Assembly: GCF_014648815.1 (NCBI RefSeq)
Contig: NZ_BMRV01000004.1
Location: forward strand, 186,001-250,000
DNA: 64,000 nt
Direction of reading: 5' to 3'
From: Streptomyces flaveolus
GTDB lineage: Bacteria; Actinomycetota; Actinomycetes; Streptomycetales; Streptomycetaceae
The translations under genes and the position numbers were made by a program. The notes beneath the pieces are model-generated. The model worked only from the letters and a program-made list of their open reading frames with translations, was not told where the DNA came from and searched no databases. Position 1 is the first letter of the stretch; each line of letters starts with the position of its first letter. Of the stretch, positions 27,753-36,195 are shown in pieces.

Positions 27753-30350
27753 CTACAGCGTCTTGCCGGTCGCCGGGCCCACGATCAGGTCGTCGCCGAA
27801 GCGGTCCACGCGGACCGTGTCGCCGTCCTTGATCTCGCCGGAGAGGATCTCCCGGGCGAGCCGGTCGCCGATCGCGGTCTGGACGAGGCGGCGCAGCGGG
27901 CGGGCGCCGTAGGCCGGGTCCATGCCCTCGTCGGCGAGCCAGGCCAGGGCGTCGTCGGTGACGTCCAGGGTGAGGCGGCGCTCGGCGAGGCGCCGGGCGA
28001 GCGCGTCGATCTGGAGCCGCGCGATCCGGCTCAGCTCGTCCTTGCTCAGGGCCGAGAAGACCACGAGGTCGTCGAGCCGGTTGAGGAACTCCGGCTTGAA
28101 CGACGCCCGGACCACCTCCAGGACCTGCTCCTTCTTCTCCGCCTCCCCGGTCAACGGGTCGACCAGGTACTGGCTGCCCAGGTTGGAGGTCAGCACCAGG
28201 ATGGTGTTGCGGAAGTCGACGGTGCGGCCCTGCCCGTCGGTGAGACGCCCGTCGTCCAGCACCTGGAGCAGGATGTCGAAGACCTCGGGGTGCGCCTTCT
28301 CCACCTCGTCCAGCAGCACGACGGTGTACGGCCGCCGCCGCACGGCCTCGGTGAGCTGGCCGCCCTCCTCGTACCCGACGTATCCGGGCGGGGCGCCGAC
28401 CAGCCGGGCGACGCTGTGCTTCTCGCTGTACTCCGACATGTCGATGCGGACCATGGCCCGCTCGTCGTCGAAGAGGAAGTCGGCGAGCGCCTTGGCCAGC
28501 TCGGTCTTGCCGACACCGGTCGGGCCGAGGAAGAGGAACGAGCCGGTCGGACGGTCCGGGTCGGAGATCCCGGCCCGGCTCCGCCGCACGGCGTCGGACA
28601 CGGCCCGCACGGCCTCGGTCTGCCCGATCAGCCGCTTGCCGAGCTCGTCCTCCATGCGCAGCAGCTTCTGCGTCTCGCCCTCCAGCAGGCGCCCGGCGGG
28701 GATGCCGGTCCAGGAGGCGACGACGTCGGCGATGTCGTCGGCGCCGACCTCCTCCTTGACCATGGTGTCCCTGGCGACCTCTTCCTCGGCCTCGGAGGCG
28801 GCCTCCAGGTCGCGCTCCAGGGTCGGGATCTCGCCGTACAGGAGCTTCGAGGCGGTGTCGAAGTCACCGTCGCGCTGCGCCCGTTCGGCCTGTCCGCGCA
28901 GTTCGTCGAGCTTCTCCTTCAGCTCGCCGACCCGGTTGAGGGACTGCTTCTCCTTCTCCCAGCGGGCGGTGAGGCCGCGCAGCTCCTCCTCCTTGTCGGC
29001 GAGGTCGCGGCGCAGCCGCTCCAGGCGCTCCAGGGAGGCGGCGTCGGTCTCCTTGCCGATCGCCAGCTCCTCCATCTTCAGCCGGTCCACGGCACGCTGG
29101 AGTTCGTCGATCTCGACGGGGGACGAGTCGATCTCCATGCGCAGCCGGGACGCGGCCTCGTCGACGAGGTCGATGGCCTTGTCGGGCAGGAAGCGGGAGG
29201 TGATGTACCGGTCCGAGAGGGTGGCGGCCGCCACCAGCGCGCTGTCGGCGATCTGCACCTTGTGGTGGGCCTCGTAGCGGCCCTTGAGCCCGCGCAGGAT
29301 CGCGATGGAGTCCTCGACGGTCGGCTCGGCGACCAGCACCTGCTGGAAGCGCCGCTCCAGGGCGGGGTCCTTCTCGATCCGCTCCCGGTACTCGTCCAGC
29401 GTGGTCGCGCCGACCATGCGCAGCTCACCGCGCGCGAGCATCGGCTTGAGCATGTTCCCGGCGTCCATGGCGGAGTCGCCGCCGGCACCGGCCCCCACGA
29501 CGGTGTGCAGCTCGTCGATGAAGGTGATGATCTGGCCCTCGGAGTCCCTGATCTCGGCGAGGACGGTCTTCAGCCGCTCCTCGAACTCGCCGCGGTACTT
29601 GGCTCCGGCGACCATCGCGCCCAGGTCCAGCGAGACCAGCCGCTTGCCCTTCAGCGACTCGGGCACGTCGCCCTTGACGATCCGCTGGGCGAGCCCCTCG
29701 ACGACGGCGGTCTTGCCGACACCGGGCTCACCGATGAGGACGGGGTTGTTCTTGGTGCGGCGGGACAGCACCTGCACGACCCGCCGGATCTCCTGGTCCC
29801 GCCCGATGACCGGGTCGAGCCTGCCCTCGCGGGCGGCGGCGGTCAGGTCGGTGCCGAACTTCTCCAGCGCCTTGTACTGGCCCTCGGGGTCGGCGGTGGT
29901 CACGCGGCGCCCTCCCCTCGCCTTGCGGAAGGCCTCCTGCAGTTTCTTCGCACTCGCGCCCTGCCCCTCCAGTACCTCACCGGCCGCGCCGCCCTTCGCG
30001 GCGATGCCGAGGAGCAGGTGCTCGGTGGAGAGGTACTCGTCCCCGAGTTCCTTGGCGCGGGCCTGGGCGTCGGCGACCACGGCGAGCATCTCACGGTTGG
30101 GCTGCGGCGGCGCGACCGTGGATCCGGTGACGCTGGGCAGTCCGGCGAGGATGCGCTCGGCGCCGGAGCGCACGGCCGCGAGGTCGGCCTCGACGGCGGC
30201 GAGCAGGTCGGTGATGTTCTCGTTGTCCTGCCCCTGGAGCAGAGCCAGGAGCAGGTGGGCGGGGGTGAGGTCGGGGTGTCCCTCGGTCACGGCCCGGTTG
30301 CTGGCCGCGTTGATCGCGTCCCGGCTCCGGTTGGTCAGCTCGGCGTCCAC
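27753..30350 (-). CDS. clpB: ClpB disaggregase chaperone
   Basis: This 865-residue AAA+ Hsp100 protein works with DnaK/DnaJ/GrpE to extract polypeptides from aggregates. The order is: N-terminal Clp repeat domain (1-150); first ATPase with GEPGVGKTA near 207 and Walker [10 protein letters not shown] near 275; the long coiled-coil middle domain (about 405-525), the ClpB hallmark; and a second ATPase with GPTGVGKTE near 610 and [13 protein letters not shown]. There is no ClpX/ClpP-binding loop. The GTG start is preceded by AAGGAGGGAAG. A HAIR operator 47 bp upstream puts it under HspR with the dnaK operon. Confidence 0.97.
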   Translation of the reverse strand: MDAELTNRSRDAINAASNRAVTEGHPDLTPAHLLLALLQGQDNENITDLLAAVEADLAAVRSGAERILAGLPSVTGSTVAPPQPNREMLAVVADAQARAKELGDEYLSTEHLLLGIAAKGGAAGEVLEGQGASAKKLQEAFRKARGGRRVTTADPEGQYKALEKFGTDLTAAAREGRLDPVIGRDQEIRRVVQVLSRRTKNNPVLIGEPGVGKTAVVEGLAQRIVKGDVPESLKGKRLVSLDLGAMVAGAKYRGEFEERLKTVLAEIRDSEGQIITFIDELHTVVGAGAGGDSAMDAGNMLKPMLARGELRMVGATTLDEYRERIEKDPALERRFQQVLVAEPTVEDSIAILRGLKGRYEAHHKVQIADSALVAAATLSDRYITSRFLPDKAIDLVDEAASRLRMEIDSSPVEIDELQRAVDRLKMEELAIGKETDAASLERLERLRRDLADKEEELRGLTARWEKEKQSLNRVGELKEKLDELRGQAERAQRDGDFDTASKLLYGEIPTLERDLEAASEAEEEVARDTMVKEEVGADDIADVVASWTGIPAGRLLEGETQKLLRMEDELGKRLIGQTEAVRAVSDAVRRSRAGISDPDRPTGSFLFLGPTGVGKTELAKALADFLFDDERAMVRIDMSEYSEKHSVARLVGAPPGYVGYEEGGQLTEAVRRRPYTVVLLDEVEKAHPEVFDILLQVLDDGRLTDGQGRTVDFRNTILVLTSNLGSQYLVDPLTGEAEKKEQVLEVVRASFKPEFLNRLDDLVVFSALSKDELSRIARLQIDALARRLAERRLTLDVTDDALAWLADEGMDPAYGARPLRRLVQTAIGDRLAREILSGEIKDGDTVRVDRFGDDLIVGPATGKTL

Positions 30351-30397
30351 GTTCTGGCTTCCCTCCTTGCGGTGCTGACTCGCGCAACGTGCACAAA

Positions 30398-30418
30398 GTT
30401 GAGTCTATTCCACTCAAG
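30398..30418. promoter_or_regulatory. HAIR operator (HspR site) upstream of clpB
   Basis: GTTGAGT-CTATTCC-ACTCAAG matches the HspR-associated inverted repeat CTTGAGT-N7-ACTCAAG with one change in the left arm. HspR from the dnaK operon should repress clpB here. Confidence 0.93.
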
Positions 30419-30504
30419 AAGGAAACGGCGGCGGGCTGTACCGCGAGAGTCTTTTCGGCCAGGCGAAGAAGCCGGCGACACCGGGAAATGTCCCCGCACA
30501 CGAC

Positions 30505-30541
30505 AGCGGCGTCACCGTGTTCAGGTCACGGTGACGCCGCT
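30505..30541. terminator. Terminator downstream of the peptide/Rieske-like operon
   Basis: AGCGGCGTCACCGTG (30505-30519) and CACGGTGACGCCGCT (30527-30541) form a perfect 15-bp stem with a 7-nt loop. It lies between the minus-strand gene ending at 30588 and the clpB promoter, insulating them. Confidence 0.88.
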
Positions 30542-30587
30542 GCCGGGGGGAAGCACCTGAGCGATTTGTTACGACGGGGGAATCGCG

Positions 30588-30923
30588 TCAGGCACTGCGG
30601 GGGGTGGCCGAGATGGTCCTCACTTCGGAGACCTCCGGCTGCGCGAGCCGGTGGTCCCTCTGGTCCAGGTTCACAAAGATCATTCCGTATCGGACGGCAC
30701 ACCGCACCGGCTGCGGCGCCCCCCGAGGCCGCCGCAGACACCGGTACGCCCGCACGTCGCCGTCCTCGTCCAGCGTGACGACGACCGGCTCACCGAAGAC
30801 GGTCACCATCAGCGAATCGCCGGCGTGCGGGATCGCGGTGACCAGATCGATGAAGTGCCAGCCGGAGCGGTAGGCGGTGGCCATCTCACGGCGGAAGGAG
30901 CGGTCGTCGGGTGGAGTGGTCAT
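30588..30923 (-). CDS. Rieske-like small protein lacking the iron-sulfur ligands
   Basis: This 111-residue protein resembles the start of Rieske oxygenase domains: GWHFIDLVTAIPHAGDSLM, then VFGEPVVVTLDEDGDVRAYRC, and finally the beta stretch VRYGMIFVNLDQ that follows the second cluster loop in real Rieske proteins. The first CxH box is reduced to RCLRRPRGA, and the second Cys-x2-His box is missing because the intervening part is gone, so no [2Fe-2S] cluster can be bound in the normal way. It starts 5 bp after the stop of the secreted-peptide gene and shares its operon. An in-frame GTG at 30938 is an alternative start. The role is unknown. Confidence 0.65.
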   Translation of the reverse strand: MTTPPDDRSFRREMATAYRSGWHFIDLVTAIPHAGDSLMVTVFGEPVVVTLDEDGDVRAYRCLRRPRGAPQPVRCAVRYGMIFVNLDQRDHRLAQPEVSEVRTISATPRSA

Positions 30924-30928
30924 GTCGA

Positions 30929-31117
30929 TCAGTCCCACTTGCTGTCCGCCGGGAGACTGACTGCCTCGCCGCCGACCGTGACGGCGGGCGCAATCTCCGC
31001 TCCCACAACCGCACCGTGCGCGTCGCTCTTCGCACCGGAGAGGCCAGCCAGAGCTCCAGAGGCCACAACGGCGGAGACGGCGACAACAAGCACCGAGCGA
31101 AGCATTTTCTTACGCAT
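30929..31117 (-). CDS. Small secreted peptide precursor, 62 aa
   Basis: The product begins MRKKMLRSVLVVAVSAVV, a textbook Sec signal (basic head, hydrophobic core, SGALA cleavage region near residue 24-28). About 35 mature residues follow and end in SLPADSKWD. There is no cysteine, so it is not a lipoprotein or a disulfide peptide. GAGGACGAAG precedes the start. It is divergent from the LuxR-type regulator genes (133-bp gap) and is followed by the Rieske-like gene 5 bp later. Position and form suggest a processed exported signal or ligand for the neighbouring regulators. This is inference; it may simply be a small wall-associated protein. Confidence 0.7.
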   Translation of the reverse strand: MRKKMLRSVLVVAVSAVVASGALAGLSGAKSDAHGAVVGAEIAPAVTVGGEAVSLPADSKWD

Positions 31118-31249
31118 AGTCGGCTTCGTCCTCACTTGAAGATCCCCTCTGTCCCCCGTCGGATAAGACGATGGCTCATTCAGGCACGTCATGGCCACAC
31201 AATCGGTGCATCATGTTCCTGCACGTTCAGGACCCTGGGGGGTGGAGAT
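31118..31249. promoter_or_regulatory. Divergent promoter region of the peptide and regulator operons, with candidate operator
   Basis: These 132 bases must carry both promoters. An imperfect palindrome CCTGCACGTTCAGG at 31218-31231 (12 of 14 positions symmetric, centred on ACGT) lies just before the first regulator, and a related CAGGCACGTCATG occurs at 31181-31193. They could be binding sites of the adjacent LuxR-type proteins. No clear -35/-10 pair was recognised. Confidence 0.4.
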
Positions 31250-32266
31250 TTGATAGCAAATGGGACCAATACGACACATCCCCACGCGGTCACCGAGCTC
31301 TGCGAGGACGGAAGGCGCCTCTACGCCGATGCGCTGCGAACCGGACGCATCCTGCGCACGGACGCCGAGTCCGCTCCGTGCCTGATGGAGTTCGCACTGC
31401 TTCATCCCGATCCTGACGACGCGAAATGGCTGCGTCCCGTGCCGCCGGCGATCGCCCTGGCCCAGCGGCTCAACCCCATCGAGCGCGAGATCACCGAGCA
31501 CCGACGGCTGTCGATCGCCCTCTCCGAAGTCTTCGAGCCGTTCATGGCCCTCGGCGTCCAGGCCACCGCCCCCACCCACTCCATCAGTGTGCTGGAAGGC
31601 CTGGACCGCATCAACGCGGCTCTCGACCTGGCCACGGCCCAGTGCCGGACCGAGATGCTCACCGTTCAGCCGAGCAGCAGCGCCCGCAGCGCCGAGAACC
31701 GCCTCCTGGAAGCCCTGGAGCGCGACAAGCCGCTGATCGAGCGGGGGGTGCGCATCCGCACCCTCTACCAGCACACCGCACGGTACAACCCCGAACGCCT
31801 GGCCTACGTGGACCAGTTCGCGAACGGCAAGGTCGAGTACCGCACCATCGACGAACTCGTCGAGCGCCTCATCATCTGCGACGAGACGGTCGCCTTCATC
31901 CCCATCCGTGAGGACCGTCAGGTCGCCCTGGAGATCCGTCACCCGGGCCTCGTCCGCTACCTGATCAAGGTGTTCGAGTTCATCTGGAGCCGGGCGGTCC
32001 CGCTGACCGCCGGCGCACCCTACGAAACGGCCCCCGACGGCATCACCGACATCCAGCACTCGATCGCCAAGCTCCTGGTGGAAGGCCACGTGGACGAGGC
32101 GATAGCACGGCGTCTCGGCATGAACGTGCGCACCTGCCGTGCCCACATCGCGAAACTGGCGACGGTGCTCGGCAGCGGCAGCCGTGCCCAACTCGGCTAC
32201 CTCATAGCCCAGTCGGGTGTCCTGGAGCACGGGTCCCCGGGCCTGGGCGGAGAGACCCGCACGTGA
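31250..32266 (+). CDS. LuxR-tailed regulator with TrmB/PLD-like sensor region (paralogue 1)
   Basis: This 338-residue protein begins at TTG after GGGGGGTGGAG; no better start exists. The N-terminal third has ELCEDGRRLYADALRTGRI and LLHPDPDDAKWLRPV, motifs repeated in both neighbours. The middle (about 110-250) resembles the PLD-like effector domain of TrmB-type regulators: LDRINAALDLA, TEMLTVQP, GVRIRTLYQHTARYNPE, RTIDELVERLIICDETVAFIPI and EIRHPGLVRYLI. The C-terminus is a LuxR-type helix-turn-helix, HVDEAIARRLGMNVRTCRAH. There is no receiver domain, so it likely responds directly to a ligand. It overlaps the next regulator by 4 bp. Confidence 0.8.
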   Translation: MIANGTNTTHPHAVTELCEDGRRLYADALRTGRILRTDAESAPCLMEFALLHPDPDDAKWLRPVPPAIALAQRLNPIEREITEHRRLSIALSEVFEPFMALGVQATAPTHSISVLEGLDRINAALDLATAQCRTEMLTVQPSSSARSAENRLLEALERDKPLIERGVRIRTLYQHTARYNPERLAYVDQFANGKVEYRTIDELVERLIICDETVAFIPIREDRQVALEIRHPGLVRYLIKVFEFIWSRAVPLTAGAPYETAPDGITDIQHSIAKLLVEGHVDEAIARRLGMNVRTCRAHIAKLATVLGSGSRAQLGYLIAQSGVLEHGSPGLGGETRT

Positions 32267-33246
32267 CCGACACGCCGCACCGGCACGGGGACGAGGAACT
32301 GTGCGAGGCGGGTCTCGATCTCTACTCCCGGGCCCTGCGCGAGGGTCATGTGCCCGGCGTCGCGGCCGCAACGGCGCCCTGCCTCATCGACATCGGTCTC
32401 CTGCACCCGGCCGTGGACGAGCCGGACCGGCTGGAGCCCGTCGCACCGGCCGTCGCCCTGCAACGGATGCTGCGCACCTCGGAGGAGCGCATCGCCGGTG
32501 AGCGCCGCCGCGGTCAACGACTCGCCGACGCCTTCGAACCCCTCCTGCGTCTCGACAGGCCGGCGGCCGCGACCGAGGACACCCCGTCCCTCAGACTCCT
32601 CACCGGCAAGGAGAGAGCGGGCCGGGCCATCGCCGAGGCCATGGCCGAGGGCAGGGAGCAACTCCTGGCCATCCAGCCGCACGACGGCATCGTCACCGGC
32701 CCCTTCCACCACCACGAAGCCGCCATGGAACGCGATCAGGCGTTCCTCGACCGCGGGGGACGTGTGCGCGCGCTGTACCAGCACACCGTCCGCCACGCCC
32801 CCCTGATCATCGGGCGCTACGAACGCCTCACGGGTGACGTGGAGGCCCGCAGCCTGAACGAGGTCACCGAACGCCTCGTCATCGTGGACCGCACCGTCGC
32901 CTTCATCCCCGCCAGCGCCGACCGCTCCCTCGCCCTGGAAGTCCGCCACCCCGCTCTGGTCGCCTACTTCATCACCACCTTCGACCGCCTCTGGCACCTT
33001 GCCACCCCCATGCACCCCCGAGCGGTCCAGCAGCCCACCCTCGACGGCATCACCCCCCGCCAACGCGCCATCGCCGCCCTGCTCGTCGAAGGGCACACGG
33101 ACGCCTCGATCGCCGACCGCCTCGGCATGAACGTGCGTACCGCCCGCGTCCACATCGCCAAGCTCGCCGCCACCCTCGGCAGCGAGAGCCGGGCGCAGCT
33201 CGGTTATCTCATCGGACAGTCGGGGATTCTCGACCGGGAACGCTGA
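32263..33246 (+). CDS. LuxR-tailed regulator with TrmB/PLD-like sensor region (paralogue 2)
   Basis: This 327-residue paralogue is GTG-started within a GTGA overlap, so it is translationally coupled to paralogue 1. The same order is seen: ELCEAGLDLYSRALREGHV, the sensor region with GRVRALYQHTVRHAP, RLVIVDRTVAFIPASADRS and ALEVRHPALVAYFITTF, then the helix-turn-helix HTDASIADRLGMNVRTARVH. The TVQP motif is changed to LAIQPHDG. Its 3' end overlaps the convergent paralogue 3 by 38 bp. Confidence 0.82.
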   Translation: MTDTPHRHGDEELCEAGLDLYSRALREGHVPGVAAATAPCLIDIGLLHPAVDEPDRLEPVAPAVALQRMLRTSEERIAGERRRGQRLADAFEPLLRLDRPAAATEDTPSLRLLTGKERAGRAIAEAMAEGREQLLAIQPHDGIVTGPFHHHEAAMERDQAFLDRGGRVRALYQHTVRHAPLIIGRYERLTGDVEARSLNEVTERLVIVDRTVAFIPASADRSLALEVRHPALVAYFITTFDRLWHLATPMHPRAVQQPTLDGITPRQRAIAALLVEGHTDASIADRLGMNVRTARVHIAKLAATLGSESRAQLGYLIGQSGILDRER

Positions 33247-34231
33247 CGGAGGGCGAGCCGTCCAGGCCGGCCTGGGCGATGCGCACCCCCAGCTGGGTCC
33301 GGCTGGCCGCGCCCAGCGTCTCCGACAGACGCGCGATGTGCGCCCGGCACGTCCGCACGCTGATCCCCAGCCGCTCCGCGATCACCGCGTCCTGGTGGCC
33401 CTCCGCCAGCAGCGCGGCGATGGACTGCTCGCGGTGCGAGACGCCCTCGAAGCCGGTGTCCGGAAGCGGCGCCGTCAGGGGGATCGCCAGCCGCCACAGC
33501 CGCTCGAAGACCGTCACCAGGTAGGCCACCAGCGCGGGGTGGCGCAGTTCCAGGGCCATCGTGCGGTCGGTGTTGGCGGGGATGAACGCCACCGTGCGGT
33601 CGAACAGGATGAGGCGGTCGACCACCTCGTCGAGGGTGCGGGCCTCCACCGCGTCCCCCATCAGCTCCAGGTAGTTGAGCAGCCCCTGCCCGTGCCGGGC
33701 CACGTGCGTGTACAGGTCCCGCATCCGCACCCCGCGCCCGCGCAGCGCCAGCGCCCGGTGCAGCCCCTCCGACAGCTCGGGCTCACGCCGGATGCCGCCC
33801 GGCTGGACGGTGAGCACCTCCGTCGTGCACGCCTCCGTCGCCTCGTCCATCGCGGCCTGGATGCGGGCCAGCCCGTCCAGGACCCGGATCGCCGTGCCCT
33901 CCGTGGCCGCCGACGCCTCGATGTGCCGGCCGAGACCCGCGTACCGCTCGAAGGCCTCCACCGCCGAACCCACCCGCCGCTGGCTGGCCCTCACCTCGTC
34001 GTACACCCCGCGCAGCAGCCGGGTCATGACCTCCTGCGGGGAGGTCGGCACGAGCCAGTCCATGTCGTCGGGGTCCGGGTGCAGCAGGGCCAGCTCCAGC
34101 AGGCAGGGCACCGGCTCCGCGTCCCGGCGCGGCACCCGGCCGCGCCGTACGGCCCGGGAGTACACGCGGTCCCCGGCCGCGCACAGCCGGTCGGCACCGT
34201 GCGGGTGCTCCTGAGCCCCGTGCCCGGCCAT
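33209..34231 (-). CDS. LuxR-tailed regulator with TrmB/PLD-like sensor region (paralogue 3)
   Basis: This 340-residue paralogue is on the opposite strand, convergent and overlapping paralogue 2 by 38 bp. I chose the ATG at 34231 (MAGHGAQEHPHGADRL) behind GGGGGTGGGATG; the frame stays open to 34321. It keeps LLHPDPDDMDWLVPT, TEVLTVQPGG, GVRMRDLYTHVARHG, DRTVAFIPANTDRT, ELRHPALVAYLVTVFERLW and the helix-turn-helix HQDAVIAERLGISVRTCRAH. Its own start region has no small peptide gene. Convergent overlap means the two operons could interfere transcriptionally. Confidence 0.82.
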   Translation of the reverse strand: MAGHGAQEHPHGADRLCAAGDRVYSRAVRRGRVPRRDAEPVPCLLELALLHPDPDDMDWLVPTSPQEVMTRLLRGVYDEVRASQRRVGSAVEAFERYAGLGRHIEASAATEGTAIRVLDGLARIQAAMDEATEACTTEVLTVQPGGIRREPELSEGLHRALALRGRGVRMRDLYTHVARHGQGLLNYLELMGDAVEARTLDEVVDRLILFDRTVAFIPANTDRTMALELRHPALVAYLVTVFERLWRLAIPLTAPLPDTGFEGVSHREQSIAALLAEGHQDAVIAERLGISVRTCRAHIARLSETLGAASRTQLGVRIAQAGLDGSPSVSVPGRESPTVR

Positions 34232-34370
34232 CGCCCATCCCACCCCCGGTTCCGGCTCTTTCCGCAGCGCAACTATGCGCGGCCGGGAGCGGGTCCGCAA
34301 CACGGCTCCTCGCCGGGCCACGGCCGGAAGACGCCGGTTCGCGCCGGAATGCCCGGGCGGTGGGCGACGG

Positions 34371-35486
34371 CTACTTCAGCCCGATCTCCGCGCAGTCCGC
34401 CGCGAACTTCGCCGTGCAGATGTCGGACACCTTGTAGAAGCCGTCCGCCACGACGGTGTCCTTGATGTTGGCCTTCGTCAGGGCGACGACCGGGACCAGC
34501 TGCGCCGGAATGCCCCGGTGGCTGGGGCTGTCGACCTTGTCGCGGGTGAGCGCGTCGAACTGGATGTCCCGGCCCTGGATGTGCGCCACGACCATCTCCG
34601 CGGCGTTCTCCGCCTCCTGCGGGTAGGACTTGTAGACGCTCATGTACTGCTCGCCGGCGACGATCCGCTGGACCGCCGGCAGCTCCGCGTCCTGGCCGGT
34701 GATCGGCGGCAGGTCGGTGACGCCCGCGGCCTCCAGGGCCTTGATGACGCCGCCCGCCATGCCGTCGTTGGCGGAGTAGACACCGGCGATGTTGTCCTTG
34801 CCGATCGACTGGATCGCCTCGGCCATGTTCGCCTCGGCGTTCACCGGCTTCCAGTCCTTGGTGTCGAAGGACTGGGCGATCGTCACCTTGCCGTTCAGCT
34901 CGGACATCGCACCGGCCTTGAACTGCTTGGCGTTCGGGTCGGTGGGCGAGCCGTTCATCATGACGATCTTGGCCGAGTTGTCACTGTCACCGAGCGCCTC
35001 GATGAGGGAGCGTCCCTGGACCTCGCCGACCAGCTCGTTGTCGAAGGAGATGTAGGCGTCGATCGGCCCCTCGGCCAGCCGGTCGTAGGCGATGACCGGG
35101 ATGCCGGCGTCCTTGGCCTTCTGCACGCTCGACGCGATGGACTGCGCGTTCACGGCGTCCAGGACGATCGCGTCGACCTTGTCGTCGATCATCTTCTGCA
35201 TCTGCTCGGCCTGCTTGGCCTCGTCCGCCCCGGCGTTCGCGTACTCGACCTTGCCCTCGTTGCGGGTCAGGGAGGCGATCTTCTTCTCGAAGTACGGGTG
35301 GTCGAACTGCTCGTAGCGCGTGTTCTCCGTCTCCGGGAGCAGCAGGCCCACCGTGATGTCGTTGCCCTTGGACGGGCTCGCGTCGTCGCTGCTCTCCGAA
35401 GCGCCCAGCACCCCGCAGCCGGCCAGCGAAACGGTCATCGTGGACGCGGCCACGGATATGGCGATACGACGGATGCAGGAGCTCAC
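34371..35486 (-). CDS. Sugar ABC transporter substrate-binding lipoprotein (xylose-type)
   Basis: This 371-residue protein starts at GTG (VSSCIRRIAISV) after GGAAGG. The signal ends in a lipobox LAGC with the cysteine near residue 21, followed by an S/D-rich linker. The mature part is a periplasmic-binding-protein type I fold like XylF/ChvE: ITVGLLLPE, MIDDKVDAIVLDAVN, AGIPVIAYDRL, VYSANDGMAGGVIKAL and ITGQDAELPAVQRI. No ATPase or permease gene is adjacent, so the transporter partners are elsewhere or it acts as a receptor. Confidence 0.88.
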   Translation of the reverse strand: MSSCIRRIAISVAASTMTVSLAGCGVLGASESSDDASPSKGNDITVGLLLPETENTRYEQFDHPYFEKKIASLTRNEGKVEYANAGADEAKQAEQMQKMIDDKVDAIVLDAVNAQSIASSVQKAKDAGIPVIAYDRLAEGPIDAYISFDNELVGEVQGRSLIEALGDSDNSAKIVMMNGSPTDPNAKQFKAGAMSELNGKVTIAQSFDTKDWKPVNAEANMAEAIQSIGKDNIAGVYSANDGMAGGVIKALEAAGVTDLPPITGQDAELPAVQRIVAGEQYMSVYKSYPQEAENAAEMVVAHIQGRDIQFDALTRDKVDSPSHRGIPAQLVPVVALTKANIKDTVVADGFYKVSDICTAKFAADCAEIGLK

Positions 35487-35677
35487 TTCTGGTGCCTTCC
35501 GGACGCGGGGGCCGCATTGCAACCCAGGTGACTGAAAAGCCAACGCGTCAGCGCCCCCCACCGTCAAGCGGAACCACTTAACGAGATGACAACACCACGC
35601 TCCGCAGCCGACGTGGAGACGGAGCGGAATCGCCTCCCGGGTCCCTTTACACGCCTCCCACACGAAGGGCACACGAA

Positions 35678-35711
35678 GGGGCCCGGAGGTTCGGGCGAAC
35701 CTCCGGGCCCC
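35678..35711. terminator. Terminator at the end of the dnaK-hspR operon
   Basis: A perfect inverted repeat of two 16-bp arms (GGGGCCCGGAGGTTCG and its complement) lies 24 bp beyond the hspR stop. Confidence 0.9.
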
Positions 35712-35734
35712 GTCGGGGAAACCTCCACGCGCCG

Positions 35735-36190
35735 TCAGTCCGGCGACTGGTGCTGCCGCTTGGGCCGCCACACCACCAGCGCGCTGGTCTGCTGGACCTC
35801 CTGGTACGGCACCAGGTCCCGGCGGTACGAGGCGTGCACCGCCGCCTCCCGCTGACGCATCGCCGTGGCCGCGCCCTCCAGCGCGTCCGACAGCTCCGCT
35901 ATGCGGGACTGGAGCGCGGCGACCTGGTTCTCCAGTTCGATGATGCGCTTGATTCCGGCCAGGTTGATGCCCTCGTCCTGCGACAACTGCTGCACCTGGC
36001 GGAGCAGTTCGATGTCGCGGGCCGAGTAGCGCCGGCCGCGCCCGGCCGTGCGGTCCGGGGAGACCAGGCCGAGGCGGTCGTACTGGCGCAGGGTCTGCGG
36101 GTGCAGACCGGAGAGCTGGGCCGCCACCGAGATGACGTAGACCGGGGTGTCCTCGGTCAGTTCATACGGATTGCGCCGACGACCGTCCAT
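35735..36190 (-). CDS. hspR: HspR, MerR-family heat-shock repressor
   Basis: This 151-residue repressor of the dnaK operon and clpB has the MerR-type helix-turn-helix PVYVISVAAQLSGLHPQTLRQYDRLGL at about 15-40, the wing GRGRRYSARDIELL, then a coiled coil (IELENQVAALQSRIAELSDAL) for dimerisation. The ATG at 36190 lies 5 bp after the dnaJ stop with AGGGAG upstream; a TTG at 36199 would overlap it. HspR uses DnaK as co-repressor in Streptomyces, forming a feedback loop in which free DnaK lowers its own operon. Its targets in this window are the three HAIR sites. Confidence 0.96.
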   Translation of the reverse strand: MDGRRRNPYELTEDTPVYVISVAAQLSGLHPQTLRQYDRLGLVSPDRTAGRGRRYSARDIELLRQVQQLSQDEGINLAGIKRIIELENQVAALQSRIAELSDALEGAATAMRQREAAVHASYRRDLVPYQEVQQTSALVVWRPKRQHQSPD

Positions 36191-36195
36191 TCCCG

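Noticed and set aside
28290-30560. 756-codon plus-strand frame opposite clpB
   Set aside because: Shadow of clpB; typical GC-skew artefact without motifs.
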